A stretch of 64,000 nt of DNA from Nectonema munidae (Eukaryota > Nematomorpha > Nectonematoida > Nectonematidae): positions 62,001 through 126,000 of the forward strand of contig JAUIRK010000134.1 of the NCBI GenBank assembly GCA_030549495.1. The letters are read 5' to 3'. Within the stretch, counting starts at the first letter, position 1. Each line of letters begins with the position of its first letter. Shown piece after piece: positions 12,137-25,124 of this stretch. The position numbers were made by a program, and so were the translations under genes. The notes beneath the pieces are model-generated. The model did no database searches. It saw only the letters and a program-made list of their open reading frames with translations, and had not been told where the DNA came from.

Positions 12137-12489
12137 CTGTTTTAATTCTATGAGCAAGACCATGGTTTTATGGTAATGAAGGTCATTTTTGTCCAGTCTT
12201 ACTAGATGAACTGCAAGGGAGTGAAGGTTGTATATATCTGTCTTTTATCTTGTTGAATCTTGCTTAGTTTTATCATTATCGTGTTATTATGTTCCCGTCT
12301 ATGAAATATCGCCAGAGAGATGATTTGGTAATCAATCAACTTTTCTTTGAAGTGAGGTGTATTTTTCTCTGAAATAAAATTTTTATTTATATGTAAAAAC
12401 TTTATATTTTTTACTTTTAAACTTAGTTGTACCCATTATTTTTACATATTAATGAAAATATTTATTTATTCCTAATCAGTATTATTCAA

Positions 12490-13480
12490 TTCTATGCAAG
12501 TCTGTTTTCTTTTGAGCTTTTTCTCTGTGATAATTTTGTTTATGATTGTCTCTGCGTTGGACACTGTGTCAATTGCTTTTGAGTTAGTGACTGAAACGTT
12601 TCAGTACTGTCAATGCCTTTATCACTTCATTTGTTGGATGACTCTTTTCAGCTTCATCAATTGTATTTTCTGTGGCTTCTTCTGCTGCTACCTTATTGGA
12701 ATTTAGCGATATGAGTTCCTCTTTCCATTTGTCCATATCAAAAAAATGAACTTGAAAATACATCAACATATTCTTGAGCAGAACATCTTTCAGTTTCAAG
12801 CAAGCGTATCTGGTTTATCATTACAATCTCGAACTCTTCACCAAACTTTTCTTTTTTCTGGTCTTCAAATCCTTCAACAAATTTAAAGCCACATCTTGAG
12901 AAACACTTTTGTATCGCTTCCTGTGTAACATCTGCCTAAGCTTGAGCTATCCACTGGATAGCATCCATAACATTTATTACATTAACAACCTCTTAACAGG
13001 TGTCCGCGGTGGAAATAATACGAATCAGTATGTCTCAGCAGCCTTTTTCAATAGTCACTCTTGACAGTCTTGATGATCCCCTGATCCATGGGTTGCAACT
13101 CTGAAGTACAATTTGTTGAAAAAAACTTAACTTTAACATAAGGTAGTTGGATGTTTTAATGACTTTGGCCATTATCTACTAACAGTAAAATCTTTCTCTT
13201 CTTACTTTTCATACTCTTGTTTAGGTCTTTAAGCCATACCTCAATGTAAAGTGCATTCTATGCTGGGCATTCATCCATGCCTTTCTGCTCTGACGCCAAT
13301 CCTAAGGCAGAGTTGCATAGTCTTTAACATTTCTGAAATATCTTGATTTTTTGATATAGCCAATATCCAGTGGCTTCAAATTTCTCCATTCCTGACATGT
13401 TTGCAACAAAAAGAACTATCAAACGTTCCTTGTGAAGTTTTGTGCGATGACTAGTGTCTCCCTTCTGTACAAGAGACTCA
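12490..13480 (-). pseudogene. pogo/Tigger-type transposase relic
   Basis: Read on the minus strand from about 13480 there are, in order, a KAWMN.Q block, KILLLVDNG (the DDE family's DN catalytic region), a TSELQPMDQGIIK-like block, and a later IQWI.QA..DVTQEAIQKCF block. This order matches the pogo/Tigger DDE transposase core. The N-terminal DNA-binding domain is not seen. Several stops and frame changes occur, and no terminal inverted repeats were found. It is a plain DNA transposon relic. Confidence 0.75.
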
Positions 13481-13699
13481 ACTTTAAGGAGCGGCTAGCC
13501 TTAATGTTAAAAGATAGGAAGAATACGGGGCTTTGAAGAACTCTTCGTTAAAAACCTTATTTATTAAAATCAAATTTTATTTTATTTGTTCTATGAAAGT
13601 ACTTAGACTTTCTCAACATCTACACAATACTACTAAAATTCGAAATTATATCAAAAAATTTACAAATTTTCAGTACCAAGAAAAAGTAAAATTTCTGCC

Positions 13700-16420
13700 T
13701 TGGATAAACATTTAAAAGTGCAGATGTACAAAGCTATTTCATTTTATCACCTCAATTTTCGCAGTATCAAAAATAAAATTCTTGATGCACAACATCTTTT
13801 GAATCTATTGAATCCCTCGATTTTTTGTATCAGCGAAACTTGGTTGACGAATACAGATCCTACACCTGTTTTTGATGATTACAATACAATCAGAAAAGAT
13901 AGAACAAATTCAAAAGGAGGTGGCATTCTTTGCTTAATTGACAAAAAACTCTCACTAAATGAAATAGATATACCTTTTGATGAAATGCTACTGCTACAAA
14001 CAGTCTTTGGGAACAAAAGTTTTCATATCTTCTTCTGCTACCACACTCCATCAGTTCATGATTATTTTGAAAAACTTGATAAAATCATAAAGTCATCAGA
14101 TTTGGAAAAATTATTTATTATTGGAGATTTGAATTACAAAACTTTCATGCAATCTAACGCCAAAACATACTATGAATATTTAAGTTTGAAAGACAAACAC
14201 GAGCTAGTACAGCTTGTCAAGTTTTCAAAAGGGATCTTATAAATCAAAGCTTGACTTAATCCTCACCAATCAAGTTTCAACACTAAATCATGTTTCTGTG
14301 ATTCTGTATTCAATCTCTGATCATGCCATAATTTTCACACAAATCAATTTAACTCCAACATTTATTTCTTCTGCACAAAGAATAACATGAACCTATGTAA
14401 GCTACAACGCAACTCTTTTCGTAAATTATCTTTCATATCTCAAAGTCCATGAAAGTATTTGTACCAATTTCACCGATTTTAACTCCACTTTTTGTAATAT
14501 TGAAAAAACGTTCAATTTGTGTTGTCCTTTTAGAACAAAGAAACTTGTTTCAAGGCAAAAACCTTGGATTGATAATGAAATTATTCAACTTATCGACAGA
14601 AGAAACTTACTTTGGAATTCATTTAATTCTACCAAAAACCAGTTCTTTTTTCTGCTTTTCAAAAAACTCGCAACGAACTTTCCAATAAAATCAAATCCAA
14701 AAAAAGACTACGCAACCTGAACAAAATAAAAAATACTTGGAATAATTGCAAAAAATCTGGGATGTTTTGAAAGAGATTGGCCCAACATTGAAAAAGGAAA
14801 AAGAAATTGAATTAAAAATTTTCCATGAGAATACATTCATCACTGACAAAAAAAAGTTGCCAATTTATTCAAACATCAGTTATTCATGATTAGTCTTTCT
14901 AGTCTTAATTCAACGTCATCAATTACTCAAAATTATTCATCATTTACGAACCTCTATACACTCCCCACTTCTAATTCCGAGTTTAAGTTCGAACTAGTGA
15001 CTTTTAAAACTATCACAAAAATCATTCGTACTGCTAAAAGTAACAGTTTTCCTTACGACATTATCACCATGAGTATTTTGAAAGATTGTTGCGAGTTCTT
15101 TTCTCCTATTCGTTAGCACTTCATTAACATATCTATGATCAATACTTACTTTCCTCCACCTCTGAAAATAGCCAGAGTTACTCCTCTTCACAAGAAAAAT
15201 TCGAAGCAAGTTATCTCAAATTATCTCCCCATCGCAAACTTATCCTCCAATTTCAAAATTTTTGGAAAAGTTTTTCAAATTCAAATATTAAAGTATATCG
15301 AGGATAATTTTCGACAACCAGAAGAAAGAGAAAGAGGATCTAATCGACAACCAGCTGTACAGCTACAAGAAAAATACTTCCGCATCAGACTGCATAAAGC
15401 ATATCACCCAAATATTTTTGATAATCTAAACAATAACTCATTCATTCTCTTGACTTCATTCGACATATCCAAGGCCTTCGATAGTGTTGATTATGAAATT
15501 CTTCTTTCCAAATTCAAAGCCATGAATTTTGATCATAAAAGTTTACAACTTATGAATTCATATTTGTCAAACAGATCATATTGCACACTGGTTGATGGTA
15601 GCATGTCTGGTTTTATTATCACGAAAAAATCCTACCACTGGGTTCCTTACTAAGTCCCCTTCTTTTTAATTTGTATATGAACGATCTCATTCAGTTTTCA
15701 TATCATCCTAATGGACTAATATTTCTATATGCTGATAACATTTTTACAATTTCTTTTCTTGCATCTCTCGAAACAATTATTGAAATCAACCAAATAGTAC
15801 AAAACAAAATTAAAGACGTGTGCGAAATTAATGGTATGACTTTGAACATTTCTAAAACTAAAACTATTGGTTTCTCTCCTATTTTGAGAGGCCCACTCAA
15901 AAGCGCTACTCTATTCTTTTATTTGGACAACTCAATCAATTTACTTGGATATGAACTTTGCTCTTCTTTCAACACACACTCACACTTTTCCAAATTTTTG
16001 AATCGATCTAGTTTCATTCTTTCTGTTCTTAAATCCAACTTTCACTTTTAGTGTTCTAACGTCAAAACAACTCTCATTCATAGCTACGGTATTGAAACTT
16101 TTTACCTTCTTCTTCAAAAATGCGATATCAAAAAGTTCTCTTCACTAATTAATAATGCTATTAAGTTTATTTTCAATCTCAAGCATTGCAAAGACCTCCA
16201 GATCAATCACTTTATTGATTCCAAAATCCTCCCAGGTGATTAGTTTCTCAACTATAAGTTCTTAATCACTGTTTTTAAGAATATCAACTCAAACCAAAAA
16301 CCTGAATTTTGTTTGAACAAATTTTATAACCTTCCTACCTCAAGATCAAAAAATTAAACTCTCAAAAAAAAACTACATTTCCTGTGCGTCCACTTTTAAC
16401 CACCTTCAGAAAAGGATCAT
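13700..16420 (+). mobile_element. Jockey/CR1-group LINE, endonuclease plus RT, broken
   Basis: The first part (13700-14242) is an apurinic-type endonuclease: HLNFRSIKNK, then ISETWL, GGGILCLI and IIGDLN. The RT follows: ARVTPLHKK (about 15170), FDISKAFDSVD (about 15460) and YADN, the catalytic box with the second Asp changed (about 15730). The thumb region extends to about 16350. Frames change several times, so it is inactive. Length and domain order fit a nearly complete second ORF of a non-LTR element. No ORF1 was recognised upstream. Confidence 0.85.
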
Positions 16421-16559
16421 AAGTATAAGGGAGGTTACTGTATATATACAGGAAAAAGATTACAAAGAACAGACATAACAATTAACAATATTGCAAGAAG
16501 AATAGTTTTCAACATATATAATATCTTTTATTTTTTTCAATTATTTTAAGATCGGTAAA

Positions 16560-17993
16560 TTTTATTATTCTTACAAATCTATTCTAACATAGGTGGATTC
16601 TATACGAGATTTCTTGTTTACATTTTTTTTATTAGCTCTTTTAACATTCAATTTGAAAAGATTTCTCAGATTATAGTTATTACTAGAAAAATTTTCCATT
16701 TTTATTTTAACAAAACCTTATAAAATTTAAAAGCAAATTAAGTAATTTCAATTTATATAAATCTTCAACTTTTAAACAATTCATTAAAACAAATTTTCAT
16801 TAGTGTGCAGTGCATTTCAAGTGAAAAATTGATCTCACTATTTTTTCCTTAAGTAAATACATGCTATGTTAACATGCCCCCAATTTATTAAAGAAAAAGA
16901 CAGAGCATTTTCAACAAGGGACATATACATTAACATTTTTTTCTTAACAGGCAAGAAATTAATATTACAAAAAATCCATAGAGTGACATTTAACTTCTTT
17001 GTAAAGTATGAAATATAGTCAGAAAGTTTTTCGTCTATAATTATACCCAAAAAATTAATATAGTTTGAAAATTCTACCGTTGTATCACATATGTGAAGTC
17101 TATGCATATTTTTCTTATTTCAAGTATTAAAAATATTACCTGGGCTTTCGCAAGATTAATATGAAGATTATTGCACTTCATTTGATTTATAATAGTAGAT
17201 AAACAACTTTCTATTTCACAATCAGTCATATCAGTCACTCTGAAAATAAGTGCCACAACATCAGCATATGCGCAGGTTATTACGTTCTCGTTTTCAATCC
17301 AAAATATCATTTAGTTAAATTATAAACAACAGAAGTCCAATAACTGTTCTTTTAGGAACCCCTCGGTTAATGTTTTCCTCAATAGACGATTTTTTTTATT
17401 TTCTTCAACATAGGACTTTCTATATGTCAAAAAGGATAAAATCAAATTTATTGAAGAACTACTATTATTATATAAAACAAGTTTTTCGCAGATATAGGTA
17501 TAGAAATAGTATCAAACGCACTCCTTAAATTTAAAAAAACACCAATACAGTCAGAATTCAGACTTCAAAAACGAATTACTTAAAACTGAATGTAGATTTT
17601 TAATTGACATAAGATTCCTCAAAGCAAATTGTGAGGATGAAAAAAGTTTATTATTTTCAAAATAATTATAAAGATTTTTATAAAGTATTTTTTCATGTAC
17701 TTTAGAAAACAATGGAACTATTGAGACAGGTCATTAGTTATTCAGGTCAAATTTTGAACCTTTTTTGAAAACAGGTATGATCTCTGAAATTTTAATAGAG
17801 TCAGGAAATTTGCCTTCTAGTAAACATTTATTAAAAATATATCTTAAAGGAGAAGACATAACTGGAGCTAAGAACTTAATTACCTTAGGTGTATATCTAG
17901 AGCATTTGATGTAATTCCACATTTTATCCTTTTGTATAAATTGAAAAATAGGGCTTTGACTGTCAATCCTTGTTGTTTTTTTAGTCATATCTT
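16560..17993 (-). mobile_element. Jockey/CR1-group LINE fragment, RT region
   Basis: On the minus strand from about 17990 there is an RT N-terminal block (SPLRYIFNKCLLEGKFPDS.K then PVFKKGS), then YADVVALIF, the palm box with its second Asp lost (near 17250). A C-terminal block YINFLGIIIDEKL follows (near 17050). Frames are broken. It meets an oppositely oriented LINE at about 17993. Confidence 0.75.
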
Positions 17994-19050
17994 GAAAACA
18001 GAAAACAAAAAGTTTGTGTGAACAATGTATTTTCAGATGTATGTAAAATGGATTCAGGTGTTCCACAGGGTCTCTTCTAAGACCCCTTCTTTTTACGATT
18101 TTCATTAATGACTTACATTTTTCTAATTTGAATGCACTCCATTTTCTCTATGCTGATGATTTGACCTTAGAATTAAAATTGAATGATCGCCTTATGACTA
18201 ATTTAGGAAGTTATGAAAGTTTTTTGGACCTTTCAATAAATACTGTTTTTGATTGGTGTAATGATAATTGTCTTTTGGTGAACAAAACAAACTCACGAGC
18301 AATGCATTTTTCGAATACGAAAAAAGAAGAATTGAATCATGAAAAATGAAATCAAAATTATCACTGAATTTAACTTACTAGGTCCTATTATAAATGATAA
18401 GTTAAAGTGGAACAACAAATACAACACATTAGTACCAAAGTTAATAGTGTCATAGATATATTGAAACACACAAGGCATTTGTTTTCTAGTACAACTAAAT
18501 TAAAAATTTATAAGTCACTTTTACTTCCACATCTTCACTATAGTGTTTATAATCGGGATATCCTAATTTTGAGGTACTACTTAAGCTACAAAAAAAGCCC
18601 TAAGAATTGTTTTTGATCTTTCTTTCTTATCTCATACATCTGATTACTTCAAGAAATTTAACCTTTTGAAATTTCCTGAAATATACAAATTTCGGGTTTT
18701 GAAATTTTTAAGTAATTATTTTAGGGGCTTTTTACCCAAATTGTTTGATAATTGGTTTTCTACAGTTGACAGCAAATCATCATACAATCTTAGATTTTCC
18801 TACAACTTAGTTTTTCCCTCATATAGCAAACACAAATCAAAGAATTCTCTGAAGTTTCGAAGTGTTGTTATTTAGAACAAGCATTTTGCATCATGACGTT
18901 AACATCAACTCTCCGAAGTTTTTGAATTCATTTAAAACATTTTTGGTATTATTTATGCTGTAATATGTAATATCCAAAACTGTTTTGTATGTAATCAAAG
19001 ATTTTATATGTGAGTCGCTATTTAATTTTGAATTTTCACCAAAATTTATG
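17994..19050 (+). mobile_element. Jockey/CR1-group LINE fragment, RT palm to C-terminus
   Basis: The element begins near a VPQGSLL-type block (18050-18090), then INDLHFSN and an intact catalytic FLYADDLTLE (18128-18180). A thumb block follows, then a C-terminal block YKFRVLKFL...LPKLF (18660-18750). Downstream sequence to about 19050 ends in ATAAATATATAATATATA. It is 5' truncated and has frame changes. It lies head to head with the element at 16560-17993. Confidence 0.75.
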
Positions 19051-19622
19051 TTAATAAATATATAATATATACGTGTATGTGTTTCTCTGCATTTTTAAAT
19101 TCTTATTCAACCCTTAAAATGTTTATCATTGCTTATTTATTTTTTGGGATGATCATAATTAGCGATCCGTATTAACTTTTTGTACATCCTTGCAAACATT
19201 TGGAAGATATATATTTTTTTCGATAAATATACTTTTTTTTTTAATACCCATAAATTGTTTGTTTTTTTAACTATTGTTTTCTTCTTTATCCATAGAAATC
19301 TTGGCATTCCTATTATTAAGTGAATTAATATTGATAAGTACATAATTTAACGATGTTTCTCTAAAGGCAAACAAAGAATTCGATTATTGGTGTATCTTAT
19401 CCATATATTCCTTCTCATTGCATAGATTCTTAATTTTTTCTCTAAAAAAGTGACTAAATGCACTAGGTAAAATAGTTCATTAATATTTTTTTTCGTCCCT
19501 TACTTTCCTGTTATCTCTTTCCACAAAACTTTATTATTTAAATGGTTTTTTTCAAAAACTAAATTTTGAAAGTGCAATTTAATTTTTTAAGAAAGAAAGA
19601 AAGAATATATAAATACTATTAT
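19051..19622. other. AT-rich stretch, nothing recognised
   Basis: Poly-T and poly-A rich sequence without motifs, repeats or open frames that I can support. Confidence 0.4.
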
Positions 19623-19766
19623 AAAGGTAAAGGTATCGTGGGATGTTTTCATCGAGAAGACACAATTGTGCCGCTTGTATCGAACTATGAGAAAGTAGGC
19701 TTGCTGGGGGGAACCCAAGACTTTGAGTTATCGAAACCCAGTATCTAACCAAACTTACTCACGCCC
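19623..19766 (-). mobile_element. tRNA-derived SINE, family 1
   Basis: Minus-strand copy running from CTCACGCCC complement (tRNA-like head) to the GGTACC-type tail near 19623. The box-B region is partly mutated. The same body, ATCGAGAAG.CACAATTG.GCC, is present as in the other six copies. Confidence 0.85.
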
Positions 19767-20199
19767 AAATTTCATATATCAAATGTCTAGCCGTTAATAA
19801 ATATATACTCTAAATATAGTATTTCTTAGTTACACTAACATTTGATTCAACTATTTCTTAATTTTAGTTTTTATTTAAAAAAATTTCTTCTTTGCTCGTT
19901 CTTCTTCTCTATTCAAAATGGGTCGTCATCGCGAGTACATTTTTTATATTTGTTTTGGAAAAAATTAAAAAAATATATTAATATTTAAAATTACTACAAA
20001 ATCATATATAAACTTTTTTAACCAAAATTTTTTTAATTTCAAATAATCTATTGTGAATTAATTTAAAATTTTTGACTTTTTAAATTTGAAATTTCAATTA
20101 CATAGGCGATGTTTATCGAAGGGGAATTGATGATTTAAAAATATAAAATTTGATTTTGGCAACCATTTAAAATTTAGTTAACTTATCAGAAATTTTAGA

Positions 20200-20346
20200 G
20201 GCTTGAGTAAGGTTGGTTAGATACTGGTTCTGATAACTTAAGGTCTTGGGTGCCATCCCGTATCAAGCTTACTTTCCTCATAGTTCGATACAAGCGGCGC
20301 AATTGTGCCTTCTCGATGAAAACACCACACGGTACCTTTACCTTTG
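20200..20346 (+). mobile_element. tRNA-derived SINE, family 1
   Basis: Plus-strand copy with head GGCTTGAGTAAGGTTGGTTAG and tail CGGTACCTTTACCTTT. Box B is eroded (GGTGCCATCCCG), so it is older than the copy at 11996. Confidence 0.85.
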
Positions 20347-20965
20347 AATCTTTTTATACCTTTAGTCAGATATACATGTGCTACATTAAACCGTTAACGT
20401 TTTAGTTGTCAATTATCGACTTTATAAAAATAAAAATCGTCTCTGTTTATTAGTATTTTATAATATTTTTCAAGCTTCTTAAGATTTAACAACGTTTTTC
20501 ATCTTAGCTCAGCAGATAAAAAAGTGATGGAATTTTAAAATTTAATCTAAATTAAAGAATAATTAATTTCGGATGAAAAAAAAGTATCTGACTGTTTTGT
20601 TATCGTTTTTTGAAATTAAAGAAAACGATGGTGACAAGGTATTTCTAATGTTAATGCTTATGTTGGTTTCGTTATTTTTTCTTCATATTTTAACACCTAA
20701 TGTTATAAGGGCTCGATATATATTTATTCAAGACATCTTTACGTCTTAAAGTTTTTATGATGTTTTTCTTGTTTTCAATGTTTCAACTCTTGTTTTTTGA
20801 TTAGACTAATCCATTCAACTTTTCAATGTTAACTATATAAAATTATTGGCTCTTTCTCGTAAAAAGCACTGAGACGGAAATTGGGGGGGGGGGGGGTTTT
20901 TTTTTTTATTTTAAAAAAAAAAAAAAAATTTTATGATTGTTTTTCTTATGAATTTTCTAACTAGG
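20347..20965. other. AT-rich spacer with a G14/T11/A16 low-complexity tract
   Basis: No gene. At 20883-20930 there are 14 G, 11 T, a short AT step and 16 A in succession. Such homopolymer trains may be replication slippage products or sequencing/assembly artefacts. Confidence 0.6.
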
Positions 20966-21062
20966 GATTAATCACACTAATTTTGCCACAATCGGCCTAA
21001 ATTTTGTCCCATTTTCTCTAAATTTTGTCGCAATCGCTCTAAATTTCTCTCTATCTATTAGA
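20966..21062 (-). repeat. Short 21-bp minisatellite, inverted relative to the array at 25.1 kb
   Basis: Roughly four degenerate units of TCTAAATTTTGTCGCAATCGC type. This is the reverse complement of the unit making up 25125-25485. Confidence 0.7.
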
Positions 21063-21249
21063 ATCGAGTAACATTTTTTGTAATCTAACAAATTTATTCC
21101 AAATTTCCATGTGAAATTTTTTTAGAGATGGTGAAAGTCTAGGAATTTAGGATGATTTCGAGATATTGCATTAAATTTTAGATTTTAATTCAATTTTTCA
21201 CGTTTTAGAATTTTGGTTGAAATTTAACAACGTAAACTTAAAAGAAAGA

Positions 21250-22757
21250 TTACAATAGACAGAAAAATTTGATAGATTTCAAAAAATTGTAGGAGATCGT
21301 AAAGGATCTAGAATTTTAGAATTTTATTTAGAAAAGGAAAATCAAGATGAACAACTACGTGGAGGAGATCAAAGGGATTCTGCGATCCATCGGGATGATA
21401 CGACTCTATGGGTAGTTTCGTCTTGATTTGGATTGAAAGCGACGAAATTATAGACAAGGTTAAACAATGTTTAATCAAAGAAAAAACATAGCATAATGAT
21501 AAATAACACTCTGAATTGAGAGTGAGGAAATAGTTAGAGAACAGATCAGAATGATGGTACTTGAAATATAATAAAACTAAACGTAAATGATATATATCAA
21601 AGATATTCAGATGATTATGTGAGAACTTGAAGAATTTTCCATTATTTTGTTCAAACAAGTCAAATTTGATGAATCCTAAAGTAAATTAATTACTTTGGTT
21701 AGTAAATTAGTTATTTAATTTGTTTAAATACACCTGATAAACGAGATATTTTAGTTATAATTCATCTTACATGTGAATCCCCACAAAGATTTTCTTTCTA
21801 GAGGTATTCCGTTAATTTTAAATGGAAAATTCATCTACGAAGAGATTTTGAAAATGATATGTAATGAGATTTCGTAACATTGAAATTAAGAACGTTTAAC
21901 TTAGACCAAAGATAGGCCGAGTTTAGAAAGTTTTGTATATAATCACTTTGAAGTAAGAAATTTGGTAGTGAATCAAATTGGAAGAGAATTGTCAAGTCAT
22001 CAACGAAGAATAACAAGATGCTTGGGTTGGGTAAACTCTTGAATATATCGTTGATGTAAATGAGGAATAAAATCGCTCCCACTATTGAGCTTTATGGTAC
22101 TCCGGCATTACGAAATTGTTACATTACGGCATTGTTAAACGATTCTTTTTTTCAAATGAGTTTTCAGAGGAAAGCTTAAATTAAATAATTCATTGAATGG
22201 AATGATAAAGCCATTATATGATGCCTCATTGGCATATTTATCTGGTGATAGCAGGATCTGAAGTCTGTTCTCTTGAGCGAGGCGAAGACGTTGGTGTAAG
22301 ATCGTTTCGAGAAGTCACACCGAAGGTAAGACTGTTACTTTTCATTGTAGAAGAGATAAAATATTCATAAAGTTGTCTTACAATGTCTGTAAGAAGATTG
22401 AATGTGCTGAGGGAGTCAAAAAATTTTACTAAGATATCAATTAACGTGGAGGAAGTTTTGTTATGCGAGTTTTTTTGGTTTTCGTAGGATAGAAACCGAG
22501 TTGAGATGTGAGGAATAAAATTCAAGTCTGATCATTTGTATCAACATTGAGGAGATTTATATTCAATTCGTCTTTGACGAACTTCTCAACTTGAAAATGT
22601 GTTGGGATAATGTTTTTTAAGGGATTGAGTAAATTCAGTAATAGATGAAAAGGGGTTCTATAGAATGCAAGAGTATGAATGGGGGTATTATTAAAGGAGA
22701 ATTTGGCTAATATGTAGTCGAAAAGAGTAGATTCTGGATAATATGAAATCTCGTAAG
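21250..22757 (-). mobile_element. Jockey/CR1-group LINE with internal deletion
   Basis: On the minus strand from 22757 there is an endonuclease part (LAFYRTPFSS near 22650; TLIDILV and ISTRFLS near 22440-22500). An RT palm block then follows much too soon (GAILFLIYINDIF then FFVDDLTILF at 21980-22080). A C-terminal block LFEQNNGKFFKF..H...IFDIY lies at 21550-21660. The region between the endonuclease and the palm is largely missing. The 5' end is cut off by the RTE insertion at 22758. Confidence 0.75.
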
Positions 22758-22772
22758 ATAAATGATACTTAT

Positions 22773-23480
22773 AATAATAATAATAATAATATAATAATCA
22801 ATTTTACGGTTAGTGTTCCTAACCCTTTACCACTATGGCATTTAATCTCTCATTATTTTGCGTCTCCATTCATCTCTATTTTGCTCGTCCCCTAATGCTA
22901 AATGTCTTTTGCTCATGTCTTTTTTGACTATTTCTATCCATGTCATCTTTGGCCTGCCTTTACTCTTACCTAAAGTTTGATTTTTATAAGCTTCTTTAAT
23001 TAGATCACCGGAAGTTCTTCTATTTTCATTCCCAAACCACCTTAACCTTTGTATTTCTAATACTTTATTTATTTCATTTACTTGACATAAACTTTTTATC
23101 TTTTCATTACTTATTTTAGCCTTTAAATTAAATTTACACATAATTCTTAACATCCTCATCTCTGTGGTGTTTAATCTATTTTTCTCAGAATCTTTTAAAG
23201 CCCAACTTTGACCACTATACACTAAACTAGACCTAATACAACTTCTATAAAGAAAACCCCTTAATTTTAACTAAAAGATACTATTGCATAAAATACCACT
23301 TAACGCTTTAAATTGTATGTTCTACCTACAGAGTTTCTTACACTATCTGTTTTGTCTAAAACCTCACCTAAATAGCAAAATTGTTTAACCTCTTCTAATT
23401 CTACGCCGCCTACTACTACTACTACTACTTTTTTTCCAATACTACATCGGTATTTGGGTCGAAACTTAAACAGCACCTAC
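22773..23480 (-). mobile_element. RTE-type LINE insertion (copy 2), 5' truncated
   Basis: The minus strand encodes the RTE C-terminal region: YSGQSWALKD, TTEMRMLRIMC, RLRWFGN, GRPKMTW (22842-23222). The 3' end carries an ATT-type microsatellite tail (22773-22800). ATAAATGATACTTAT occurs on both sides (22758-22772 and 23481-23495), a 15-bp target duplication. It inserted into or beside the older LINE and ends at the point matching about 630 in copy 1. It has one long open stretch of 126 codons, so it is fairly young. Confidence 0.9.
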
Positions 23481-23659
23481 ATAAATGATACTTATGATAA
23501 TAGAAAATACAAATCCCCACCCCTAACTTATTGTGTTCGTGATACTGGTGTAGTAAAGACTTAGGAACTCATTGAGTTCCAAATTTCAGATAAAATGATA
23601 AAGTCAAACTCTGTAGAAAAGGAGTTGAACAAAATAAAGAATTGAAAAATCATTATCAT

Positions 23660-24790
23660 TAAAAATTTTAGACCTTTAAAAGTGAAGTTCATTATGACCA
23701 AATAAATTGAGTTCATCACTGCTAGTAGGCCAACTGCATGTATCCAATATTGTCAGTGACCCAAGAACAGGGGTTATATTTAGGTGATTAAATCTATGAA
23801 CACAATCTGAGATGGACTCCAAAATGACATTTCTGTCCTCTAGGATGTTGTCAGCAGAAAGGCCATTGCATGTTAGGATAACTTCTTTAAAAGCTGGCGG
23901 AGATTTCTCATCATCTGAATTCAGTTTATTGTAAAAAGTGTCAAGTAAAGCTTTGGAGATAGAGAGACAGATTGGACAAAGGTATGAGCAAATCTTTGAA
24001 AAAAAGAAGGTAGAGAACAAACTTGGCACTTTTCAACTTGCGAAGATGGTCCTTCTGTTTAGCTTGATCAGCTTTTGGAGTTGAGGCATCTTCAGCACAA
24101 TTTTCCAAGTGAGCAACGACGACTAGATACCCTTGGATGAGACTTTAACAAGCACGTCTCTTGTGTTGCAACCATCTGGTACCATTTGCCCTTTGTGGCA
24201 TTAAAATTTGCTCATCCATGATGTCAGCAAGCGTTTTCATCTCACGGATTCGTTTTGGACTTCTATATGGTATAGAACATAGAGCTTATTTAGCTTTATA
24301 TAGTCTCACCAATACAGTGAGTGAATTCTAGACCATTTGGTTGATTCAAGTATGTCTGGCATAACTGTACACCATGACGTAGTTCTAGTTCTGCAATTTT
24401 TGGATATTTAATAAACCGCAATTCTTCTTTTGCCAAAACATAGCTAATGTCTATCAGTTTTCCATCTTTTTGCTTCTCTTCAATAGAAGCAGAGAATACA
24501 CATCTCCCAATAGGAGTTGTCTTGTAAATATTTATGATTTTCTTTAAGGCAGTGTTCTTGATGCCTACAATGAAAGAGGGACTAAAATTTCTCAGTGCGT
24601 TCAGCTTTGTCTCATGTTTTTGACACAAATCACAAGATATTGTGTGCACCATGCCATTTGCCCTGAGTACTTTAGCCATTCTTTCTTAGGATCAAGTTCT
24701 TTTGCCCATTTTTGATTACAGTATACAATTTTACAACACTTGTCATTTTGCTCGAAACAATTCACATACAAATAAACACTAAAAATGATG
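23660..24790 (-). pseudogene. hAT transposase relic, C17orf113/ZMYM-like group
   Basis: From about 24790 on the minus strand there is KEWLKYSGQM and a zinc-finger-like C-x2-C block, then ELELRHGVQLCQTYLN (about 24330). Next come SPKRIREMKTLADIM and GTRWLQHKRRAC (24170-24260), and finally TCSWPTSSDEL..FG (about 23700). This order is the DUF4371/C17orf113-like hAT transposase. It is frame-broken. The C-terminal dimerisation block is missing, and no terminal repeats were found close by. Confidence 0.75.
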
Positions 24791-24893
24791 TCTTTAAAAA
24801 ATGAAAACAATTTAAATAACAGATAATAGCAACTAGCATTAAGTTATTTATAAACAAGGCTATATGCATTGAACAGCTGATCGATCATCACAG

Positions 24894-24922
24894 TACACAC
24901 ACACACAAACACACACACACGA
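24894..24922 (+). repeat. (CA)n microsatellite
   Basis: About 14 CA dinucleotides with one interruption (ACACACAAACACAC). Confidence 0.9.
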
Positions 24923-25124
24923 TCAGACCTGCGATGCACATTTGAACAAATCTCCGATTTTGCATCGCAAAATGCGATGCGATACCGATTAACTTATACG
25001 CGTCCGCCTTGTGATTAAAATCAACTACTTTTTTCCTCTTATAATTATAACAATGATGTTTTGTGGGATCAGTTGAGGCTTTACTATTAACGCAATTTAA
25101 TTTTAACACATTCGAAAATTCGTG

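Larger units (their letters stand above)
11030..12350 (+). pseudogene. Relic of an unnamed multicopy protein family
   Basis: Around 11030-11290 the plus strand reads an acidic Ser-rich stretch followed by LNKFIRDLGLSKQLSKLLASRL. I recall this block from a large, repetitive, uncharacterised protein family seen in many copies in invertebrate genomes. Near 11850-11920 a second block, HIKFALMNNFGKAMKK, matches a later part of the same family in the right order and strand. The family's function is unknown to me. This copy is broken and carries a tandem duplication (11411-11677) and a SINE insertion (11996-12136). Confidence 0.5.

Noticed and set aside
20883-20930. G14/T11/A16 tract as a functional site
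   Set aside because: Homopolymer runs only; an assembly or sequencing artefact is as likely.
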